DNA from: Anas platyrhynchos
Lineage: Eukaryota > Chordata > Aves > Anseriformes > Anatidae
Assembly (NCBI RefSeq): GCF_047663525.1
Contig: NC_092617.1
Location: forward strand, 4,964,501-5,028,500
Direction of reading: 5' to 3'
Length of the DNA: 64,000 bases
Part shown: in pieces, positions 55,951 to 64,000 of the stretch
Numbering within the stretch: the stretch's first letter is position 1
Layout of the letters: every line of letters starts with the position of its first letter
Program-made: the position numbers and the translations under genes
Notes under the pieces: generated by a model
Database searches by the model: none
What the model saw: only the letters and a program-made list of their open reading frames with translations
Told to the model about the DNA's origin: nothing

Positions 55951-56949
55951 ATGAAGAAGGATGTACATCACTGCTGAAGGAACTTTTTGTGCCATCAAAA
56001 AAAACAAAGAAACACTACAACACCTAAGGGTAACGTGTCCCACCCAAGGCAGTCTCATCCCACAGGGCACCGGTGAGGAAGCTGACAGTCAAGGGACGCA
56101 TTTGGGTGTGGACAGTGGGGACCAGCACAGACAAGGAGTCAAGGCAGTGGGCTGGGGGAGGCCAGCAGAAGCCGCCCAAGGGGTGGTGCTGCTAGTGAGG
56201 ACACGTTTGTGGCAGCAGCCTGAGTGGGCAGCAGCTGTGCACAGTCGAGGGGAGGCCAGGAAGCGCATGGCAAGAGCGCTGCTGCCAGCAGAGCCAAGGC
56301 CGGGGCCGAGCCCAAGGGCAGAGGCAGGCCCAGGGCAGGGGGCTGCAAGGGCCATGCTGAGCTCCCTGCCCCTGTAGCAGCCGCCCTGGCCCTCGGCCTC
56401 CTCTCCCCTGCCCCTGCAGCTCTGGGCTCCCTTGGTGCAGCCCTGGCTCTGCAGCACCAAGCCCTGCTGGGAGCCCTCCCCTGCATGCTGCCACCACTCC
56501 CTGACGCTGCTGTTGCCCTCTGCCGGGCACTGCCCAGCCCAGTCCAGCCCCTGCCCACCTCTCCCCACCTCCCTGCCCTCTCCCCAGCCCAGTCCATCCC
56601 AGCCCAGCTAAGTAGCTCAGGGTGGGCTGGCCCCAGGGCACTGCGCACCGCAGGCTGCTACAGGGCTCTGAGCACGGCCACCACAGCCCCAGCCCCTCGC
56701 AAGGCACCGCAGCTGCTGGCACAAAGGCAGCTCTGGGCCTCCCCAGCACCCCCCCACTCAGGAGAAGGAGGTCCATGAAGCTGCAGGAGCCCTGCTCTCT
56801 TGCCTGGCAGATCCCCAGCACACAGTGCCTGTGCCCCACAGGGCCAGTCCCGCTCCCCAGGCCAGCACAAGAAGCCTGGCCCAGTCACAGAGCAGCTCCA
56901 GATTCATCTCCAGCATGCCATTTGCCATCAGACTCAGCAACTTCAGGAT
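55951..56949. other. GC-rich intergenic block with long chance ORFs on both strands
   Basis: Bases 56100-56800 are rich in C and G with many CCAGCCC and CTGCC repeats. Open frames of 184-215 codons exist on both strands over the same bases, which is expected from composition. No domain is recognised. Confidence 0.45.
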
Positions 56950-57722
56950 ACTCCCAGGCCAGTCAAGGCCAATTATTGTTTGATGAGCCATGGCCATCCA
57001 AGAAGGGAGTTCCCAGTCCAGCACTACACTGAAATTCTGATCCACGGTGAAGCCCAGAGAAGTACGGGGACCGTTCATGCAGCAGTTCCTTGGATATATT
57101 CCTACCACCAGCTTCGGAAGAGCTGTGCAAAGAAAGACTGTCAGCAATATACATGGAGTCACAAGACTTAGACAAATGCAAGAGCACAAGAGAAAAATGC
57201 GGAAGCCAAAAAAGAGCAGCAGTGAAAAGGCCACGTCCTGCTGCTGGCCATGGCCATGGCTCCACGGAAGCAGCAGCCCCGACCCGAAGGCAGCAGAGAG
57301 GCAGAGCCCAGCGGGCAGGGAGGGGCAGCCCCAAGGGCCACCAGGGCTGCTCCTGCATGTGGCAGCTGGGCTTTTGGTCCTGAGCCCCTCCTGCGTGCTG
57401 GGGCTGCTCCCCCAGCTCCAGTTGACACGGGACCTCCGACCAGTGACATTCTGAATGTATTTCAGATGCCTTCCTTATTGTCTTTATTCACAGAGGAAAC
57501 CTAGCTCTACAGGTACATGAGATGATTGTGTTACAGTAAATAAATTAACATACTGCAGGTTAAAAATTCCATTATTCAAATAAAAATTGTATTGAAAAAA
57601 ATGTTAAAACATAATAATAAAAATTCTCCTGTCAGTTTCCCAAATAACTTATCAGTCCAATTAGTGTTTTTATTTACCATTATGTATTATGACAGTGGTA
57701 ATAATGACCACATCACTGATGC
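56950..57722 (-). other. 3' flank of OR9
   Basis: Bases 57030-57480 match the 3' flanks of OR7 and OR8. An inverted AATAAA at 57483-57488 is a candidate polyadenylation signal. AT-rich sequence lies at 57540-57700. Confidence 0.6.
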
Positions 57723-58672
57723 TTAAGAAGCATGTATAAAAACAGTTTTAATGAAAGTATTCTTGAGCTCCTGGTTCCTAATGCTATAGATGAGAGGATT
57801 CGCTGCTGGTGGCACCACTGAGTACAGAACTGCCACCACCAGGTCCAGGGATGGAGAGGAGATAGAAGGGGGCTTCAGGTAGGCAACTGTGGCTGTGCTA
57901 ACAAACAGGGAGACCACAGCGAGGTGAGGGAGGCACGTGGAAAAGGCTTTGTGCCTGCCCTGACAAGAGGGCATCCTCAGCACTGCCCTGAAGATCTCCA
58001 CATAGGACACCACAATGAAAACAAAACAACCAAGGACTAAAGAAACACTAAACACAAGTGCCCCAGCTTCCCTGAGGTAGTAGTCTGAGCAGGAGAGCTT
58101 GAGGATCTGGGGGATTTCACAGAAGAACTGGTCCACAGCATTGCCTTCGCAGAGGGGCAGGGAAAATGTAGTGGCTGTGTGCAGAACAGCAGTGAGAAAG
58201 CCACTGCCCCAGGCAGCTGCTGCCATCTGGGCACAAGCTCTGTTGCCCAGGAGGCTCCCGTAGTGCAGGGGCTTGCAGATGGCAACGTAGCGGTCGTAGG
58301 CCATGACAGTGAGAAGGGAATACTCTGCTACAAACAAGAAAGCAACGAAAAAGAGTTGGGCAGCACATCCTTGATAGGAGATGGCCTTGTTGTCCCAGAG
58401 GGCATTGGCCATGGCTTTGGGCAGAGTGGTGGAGATGCAGCCCAGGTCGAGGAGGGCGAGGTTGAGGAGGAAGAAGTACATGGGGGTGTGGAGGTGGTGG
58501 TGGCAGGCTACGGCGCTGAGGATGAGGCCGTTGCCCAGGAGGGCAGCCAGGTAGATGCCCAGGAAGAGCGTGAAGTGCAGGAGCTGCAGCTCGCGCGTGT
58601 CTGCGAATGCCAGCAGGAGGAACTCGCTCACAGAGCTGATGTTGGGCATTCTCTGACATTGGACACAGTTGT
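57723..58672 (-). CDS. OR9: intact olfactory receptor, family 14 type (CDS 57723-58649)
   Basis: The receptor has 308 residues starting MPNISSVSEF. An in-frame ATG sixteen codons upstream (58697) lies beyond the acceptor CAACAG at 58673-58674 and is rejected. Family motifs are complete. Distinctive positions include DNKAIS instead of DTRAIS before TM3, TM3 LFFVAFLFVAEYSLLT, SYVEIF instead of SYVQIF at the end of TM5, and a divergent C-terminal tail (ELKNTFIKTVFIHAS) that ends three residues short of OR1. The donor at 59597-59598 predicts an intron of about 924 bases. Confidence 0.95.
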
Positions 58673-58674
58673 CT

Positions 58675-60810
58675 GTTGAAGACAGAAGACAGAACAAAGT
58701 TAGAAGAGGCTTCTCTGAGGAAAACCTATTGCAAGTTTTGGACCAACCCCCTGCCTGAGACTCTCTTTGCCGGAGAACCTTTCCACACCTCCCTTACTTG
58801 AGCTTGCAGACGAGTCCTTCCTGCTGTTCATCAGGGGGAAGCAGGGATATGGGGGAAACTCTAGTTCAGTCCACTGATCGGGACATTGAAATTCGCAATG
58901 CTTTTTCAAACAATGCATCTCAATGCAGAACAGAGCTTCATATGCCACTGCTGAACACTGCTGTTCTCAGATGCCCTGTGTCAGCCCTCTGTGACCTGCA
59001 GGACCAGCCCACTCAAGTGTTTCCCTGAGAAGAAACAGCAGACAGCTGAGAGCAGAGAACCCCCAGTCCAAGTGCAGCCGGACAGAAACCTTACCTTGTC
59101 TGTGCGTTGTGAGCAAGTTCTCAGCTCTTCCCTCCTACTAGGAGGTGTAGACGTCCTTTCACTTATTGCACCTCATTGCAGCTTCCCACAGACAGCCATC
59201 AGGACGCAAGGCCATGGTGTTAGCACAGAGGTATCTTCTCCTTGGGGCACCTGGATAACACAAGGATGCCACGAGAGAGCTGCATCCTGCTGGAGAGCAG
59301 CCTAAAGACCAGGAGGATGCCCCACAGACAGAGCTGGATATCTGAAAGCTGGAGTGTCCCATATCCCAGCTGCACTCCTGCAGGGTCTGGAGGAGGCTTG
59401 GCCACTCTGCTCATGGCTGACCAGGGGTACCTGCTTTAGGGCACTCCACGGGGCTTCTGCCAGACTCCCTCACCTCGCAGGGCAACCCAGCAGGACTCTC
59501 AAAGCCTACTGCATTGCCCACTGCCCTCCCAGAAACAAGACCCAGCAGGAGACCCTTCCAGGACCTGCAGCTGCATGGCCCTGCAGCCAGACCCTTACCT
59601 TGTCAAGGGCTGTGCAGGTTTCTCCTGCAAGCAGCTCTCAGCATCCTCCCACTGCCAGCTGCCTTCAGTCCCTCTCTCCTTTTCTTTTCTCTGTCTGCCT
59701 CCGTGTCTCTTTCCTGCTGCGCTGTGCAGAGGAGCTGCTCCTGGGCACAGCTGTCTTTCTGCACCAGGGCCCTCTTGCCACGAGCTCTCTCTGTCCCACG
59801 AGCCCGGCCCAGCTCAGTAGCACAGCACCAGCCCAAGGCACTGCAATCACCCCTCTGGGGGCTTTGCTGATGAGCCCACAAACCTCAGGCACTCAGAGAC
59901 AATTGAAGACATCTCTCCAGAAGTCCAAGTCAGAGGCAAGTTTCCTGCAGTGTCCCCCTGAGGGCCAGCACTGACACAGCCTCCCTTGGAGCTCGTTAGA
60001 GCAGAACCCTGGAGGCAGTGAGGACAAGGAGACAAAGGCAATGTGAAGGTGACACTGATGTGGAGGAAAATTGGATGTGTGTCACCAAGCACACGGGCCA
60101 AGCCTTGATTCCCTACTCAAGGAACCCTTCACACCTTGCTCAGGGTTCTTCCGGGGGCAGTAGGAGATGGGGATGTGAATTGCCAAGTGCAGGAGAACGG
60201 TACGACCCCTGCCTGGTTCATGGGTGGGTGAGGAGTTAATTAGGCTCTGTTGCTTTAGTGATTAGCTTTCTCCTCAAAGGCTTTAGTGGCAGAGACAACA
60301 GCCATAGCCATGGACACAAATATCTCACAAGGCAACATTATAGGATGCTGGCCTTGTTCCTGGTGAGCAGGCGCCACTGCTCATAGGGCATCCTTCGTGG
60401 TGCTCCTCCTCCGGGCCACTGCTCACGCAGCAGGCTCCCAGTCTGCCCTGATGTGTGGGGTTGCTCTTCCTCTGGTGCAGAGCTGGGTTCTTCTCCTTCT
60501 AAATGTCAAGAGGTTTCTGTAGGCAAAATCCTGCAGCTTCTCGAGGTTCTCCCACACTGATGCTCCATTCTGTCAGCTCTTCATGTCTGCAGGCAGACAG
60601 TTCAACCTTCCTGTGATTGTGCTGTCTCTGAGAAGACAGCACAGGAGCTGCAGGAAAGTTTGGATAATGCAGGTGTAATCAGTTGAATGGAATTGCAGCA
60701 CAGTCACAGAAGGGTAGAGGATGGAAGGCTGCCAGGTCCCACATTTGCTGCACTTCCTTCTCATGCATGCTGTCAGTTTGTCTGGAGCTGTGTCCTGAGT
60801 GTTACAGGGC
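58675..60810 (-). promoter_or_regulatory. Conserved upstream block of OR9 with putative 5' noncoding exon(s)
   Basis: It aligns along its whole length with the upstream blocks of OR3 and OR7. Minus-strand donors lie at 59597-59598 (CAAG|GTAAGG) and about 59095 (CAAG|GTAAGG). From 60180 to 60810 it matches the OR6 and OR7 duplicons up to the shared CR1 fragment. Confidence 0.6.
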
Positions 60811-60814
60811 TGTG

Positions 60815-61055
60815 CAGGTCAAAATTAGGAGGGCCAAAGCCCAGGTGGAGCTCAGTCTGTCTATGACTCTCAAAGACAATAAACACTGCTTATAGAAATA
60901 CTTTAAATAAAAGAGGAATAAGGAGAAACATAATTCTTTATTCGGGGTGGGGGAAATCTGGTAATGATCTAGAGACAAGATAAAGGCTGAGTTAATTAAT
61001 TCCTTCTTTTCCTCTGACCCTAGCAGATGGACCAGTTGTTCCCCTGGACGTTTCT
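60815..61055 (+). mobile_element. CR1 LINE fragment shared by OR duplicons
   Basis: It encodes VKIRRAKAQVELSLSMTLKD and ends CAGTTGTTCCCCTGGACGTT. It has the same ends as the pieces at 25810 and 43545. Confidence 0.8.
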
Positions 61056-61059
61056 TCCC

Positions 61060-61700
61060 CTTCATGGCCAGAGCCAACATTCCAGGGCACGCTTCGTGGG
61101 TGTTTCTCCTCTCCTGCTTTTTCCTACTACCACAGAAATCTTCATCAAGGTGGAAACCACTCCTGAAGTAGGCATCCCAACACAGCAGGCTCCTTGCGGC
61201 CTGTCAGCCAACCAGACACAAGTCACCTCAGCAGCAGCTTCCAAGCCAGGGGCCTGCTGCTGGCCTTGCAGCTTCTTGTGGAGACACAGCCAAGCCTTGT
61301 GCCTGCTGCTGTGCAGTCCTGGACTTAAGCAGAAGGGACAGGACAACCCATCTGGGGGCCTTCTTTCTGTTTGGGTCCTCCTGGGTCTGGAGGCAGAGGG
61401 GATCCCCCAGTCAGCATGCCAGGCAGGTGCCTTCTGCTGGCCTAGCAGGGCCACTGCCAGATGTCAGCCCAAAAGTGCAGCTCCCAGGGAGAAGTCAAGG
61501 GTGGCCTGCCACCTCCAGACACAAGTGACCTCACAGTCCCTTTCCGTGACACGTTTTCCTGCTGCTGCCCTATGAAGTGCAGAGACAGAAGTGACCTCAC
61601 AGTCACTGCCACAGTCACATTCCTGCTGCTGGGGCAGCAGATGCTGAGGCAGAGCTGAGCTCCTCAGAGCATTCCCACCCATCTCCTCCTTGTGGCCCAC
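61060..61700 (-). repeat. Duplicon module B, copy beside OR9
   Basis: It matches 26080-26760 and 43860-44390 in the same orientation, with AGTGACCTCACAGTCCCTTT and AGTGACCTCACAGTCACTGC repeats near 61525 and 61590. It stops at about 61705, where a CR1 tail begins. Confidence 0.8.
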
Positions 61701-61711
61701 AAATGATCAGG

Positions 61712-62848
61712 TCACAGAATTTCACAGAATCACAGAATTGTCTAGGTTGGAAGAGAGCTCAAGATCATTGAGTCCAACCTCTGACCTAACGCTAACAGTC
61801 CCCACTAAACCATATCCCTAAGCTCTACATCTAAACGTCTTTTAAAGACTTCCAGGGATGGTGACTCCACCACCTCCCTGGGCAGCCTGTTCCAATGTCT
61901 AACAACCCTTTCGGTAAAGAAGTTCTTCCTAACATCCAGCCTAAAACTCCCCTGGCGCAACTTTAGCCCATTCCCCCTTGTCCTGTCACCAGGCACGTGG
62001 GAGAACAGGCCAACCCCCACCTCACTACAGCCTCCTTTAAGGTATCTGTAGAGAGCGATAAGGTCGCCCCTGAGCCTCCTCTTCTCCAGGCTGAACAAGC
62101 CCACCTCCTTCAGCCACTCCTCGTAGGACTTGTTCTCCAGACCCCTCACCAGCTTCGTCGCCCTTCTCTGGACCCGCTCAAGCACCTCGATGTCCTTCTT
62201 GTAGCGAGGGGCCCAAAACTGAACACAGTACTCGAGGTGCGGCCTCACCAGAACCGAGTACAGGGGGATGATCACCTCCCTAGCCCTGCTGGTCACACTG
62301 TTTCTGATACAAGCCAGGATGCCATCGGCCTTCTTGGCCACCTGAGCACACTGCTGGCTCATATTCAGCCGACTGTCCACCATCACTCCCAGGTCCTTCT
62401 CTGCCTGGCAGCTCTCCAACCACTCATCTCCCAGCCTGTAGCTCTGCTTGGGGTAATTGCGTCCCAGGTGCAGGACCCGGCACTTGGCCTTGTTAAACTT
62501 CATGCAGTTGACCTCAGCCCATCGGTGCAGCCTATCCAGATCCTCCTGCAGAGCTTTCCTACCCTTGAGCAGATCGACACACACACATAGCTTGGTGTCA
62601 TCTGTAAACTTACTGAGGGTGCACTCAATGCCCTCGTCCAGATCATTGATGAAGATATTAAAGAGGACCGGCCCCAGCACCAAGCCCTGGGGGACGCCAC
62701 AAGTGACTGGCCTCCAACTGGACTTGACTCCATTTACCACGACTCTTTGGGCCCGGCTATCCAACCAGTTTCTAACCAAACGAAGCATGCGCCAGTCCAA
62801 GTCAAGAGCAGCCAGTTTCTTGAGGAGAATGCTGTGGGAGACGGTGTC
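61712..62848 (-). mobile_element. CR1 LINE, 5'-truncated, long RT open frame
   Basis: The inverted tail octamers are at 61713-61740. The minus-strand frame is open from 62878 to 61805 and includes [36 protein letters not shown] and the C-terminal end LDVELRDMV. The catalytic box reads FTDDTKL where the copy at 19466 has FADDTKL. The two copies are closely similar through their shared length, so they come from one recent subfamily. The 5' end joins ERV sequence at about 62849. Confidence 0.92.
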
Positions 62849-64000
62849 ATTTCTTCTGCTTTGTCCTCCTGCTTCCAAGATGGCCCAACACTGGAGAGAC
62901 CTGCCTCATGTTCTTCTTCCTCTTTTATTGTCTGGGTAGGGGTTTCCTACCATTCTAAAGAAAAACTGAGTTTCACACCCATTTTTTCCTCTTGCATGTA
63001 GAGTCAACAGATGCTGGCTTAGGTTCATTCTCTAGCCCAGTGACGTGTCCCATTGCAGGGGCTGGAGTGGCTGCAGGGCCCATCACAGGAGTTGTTCTGG
63101 CTGTGAGGCCTTTCATAGGAATTGGAGTGGCTGCAGTGTCTATTGCAGGTTTGGGAGCTGTTATAGGGCCTATTATAAGGATGTGTTTAACCTTAAGCCC
63201 GTTGCAGGAGCTGGAGTGCCTGTAGGGCCTGTTGCAGTGTTTGGAGTGGCTTTGGACAGGCTCTGGGCCTGTCAAAGGGGCTGGAGTGTGCCTGCAGGAA
63301 AAGTCACAGGGGTGGGAGAGGTGTGGACTGTAGCTTCATAAGCATAACTTAACCACCAGCATATTGCAGTGTTTTGTGTCTCTTTGGAATTGCCGGGGTG
63401 ATGACACGCTTAAGCATTTCACAGTTTTGTTTAAGATTGCACTTGCTCAGAGGTGAAGTTCCAAAGCATTAGACATGTCCACTGCTGTAGGTGCCTGCCC
63501 AGATCTTCGAACTCTTCCTGCCACTCCTAGCTTTCCTGCTTCTGGACAGATCTCTGGATGGCACGTTTAAGTTGTTGTTTAAACTTAAACAAAACCTGAA
63601 TGGCATTGAGGAGACCTAAAAATAGGAACATGCTGGTTTGACCATCGCAAGGATATTCAAAGCTTTGAAGAGCTATTGTAATTACCCTGGAGGAGAAGCA
63701 TGAGGTGGAGGAGAAAGGGAGAGTGAAGAAGTGGGGAAAAGCATCCCCCTCCACCCTGCATAGATTTAATCCCTGAGGAGAAAAGGCAAAGACTTTAATT
63801 CTTCATAGTTTCCAAGAGATGAAGAGATGGTTCCTCAGGTATTGAGGGGTCAATAATTTGATCCTATCAGAAGTCAGTGTTATCCACTACAGCAAGGCAG
63901 TAACCTTAAACCAGCCCCCAGAACTGATAAACAGCATGACATGGAAGTTACTAATGTGCTATACAACACAGTTCTGAAAAGAAGCACAACAGACCCCAGA
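62849..64000 (-). mobile_element. ERV family 2 internal region (5' part, gag), cut by window edge
   Basis: It matches 47400-48300 in reverse (for example AACTGTGTTGTATAGCACATTA near the window end). A minus-strand frame at 63275-62973 covers the decapeptide repeats and ends in basic sequence (CKRKK). The LTR and primer site would lie beyond 64000. Confidence 0.68.
63051..63260 (-). repeat. 30-bp tandem repeat (seven units) in ERV gag
   Basis: The units, all 29-30 bases, read approximately CATTGCAGGGGCTGGAGTGG plus CTGCAGGGCC. On the minus strand they encode a degenerate decapeptide such as GPAATPAPAM. The related ERV copy at 48080-48169 has three units with the same period. Confidence 0.85.

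Noticed and set aside
56192-56839. Overlapping ORFs of 184-215 codons on both strands
   Set aside because: Strong GC bias makes stop codons rare, both strands are open together, and no domain or start context supports a gene.

Overview
The window looks like nuclear DNA of a bird; I cannot tell the species. Three things point there. (1) Six intact and three broken olfactory receptor genes of the family 14 (OR14, 'gamma-c') type, the group that is hugely expanded in birds. (2) At least a dozen CR1 LINE pieces, several ending in the CR1 tail octamer ATTCTRTG. (3) Endogenous retroviruses of avian kind. There are no prokaryotic features, and I found no tRNA, rRNA or single-copy gene.

Layout. 1-3000: OR1 (+), a solo-type LTR, a CR1 piece and an OR scrap. 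3860-5822: an unusual CR1 fragment carrying the end of ORF1 and the ORF2 endonuclease. 8132-10500: OR3 (-) with its upstream block. 10540-11400: LTR and pol scraps of a second ERV family. 12300-14060: two OR pseudogene tails (-) cut by CR1. 14100-16900: duplicated noncoding modules. 16890-18340: LTR, CR1 and pol scraps. 18929-23064: the right arm of a large inverted repeat whose left arm is 1-2481; it carries OR6 (-), and a CR1 has inserted in its LTR. 24400-28660: OR6 upstream exon, duplicated modules, CR1. 28665-37140: a gammaretrovirus-like provirus (-), nearly complete in gag-pol, with most of env deleted and CR1 inserted in its 5' LTR. 38150-39920: modules and CR1. 40623-45320: OR7 (-) and its duplicon. 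45718-48744: two CR1 copies and an internally deleted ERV of the second family. 48840-52215: OR8 (+). 52585-54380: CR1 and modules. 54589-54713: a long (AAAAT)n array. 56950-61700: OR9 (-) and its duplicon. 61712-64000: CR1 and a further ERV copy, cut by the window edge.

How the parts relate. The OR genes sit in repeated cassettes: coding exon, a splice acceptor 20-32 bases before the ATG, an intron of about 0.9-1.5 kb, and a conserved upstream block ending in a good splice donor. Beyond that lie the same noncoding modules (called A, B and C here) in both orientations. The cluster therefore seems to have grown by repeated direct and inverted segmental duplication. The receptors are almost identical except in TM3 and TM5, which suggests gene conversion with diversity kept where odorants bind. 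I found no new enzymatic or defence system. The most informative items are the inverted repeat, the conserved split-gene layout of the receptors, and the provirus with very few inactivating changes in pol.

All similarity statements come from reading the window against itself and from general knowledge of the families. No database search or alignment program was run.
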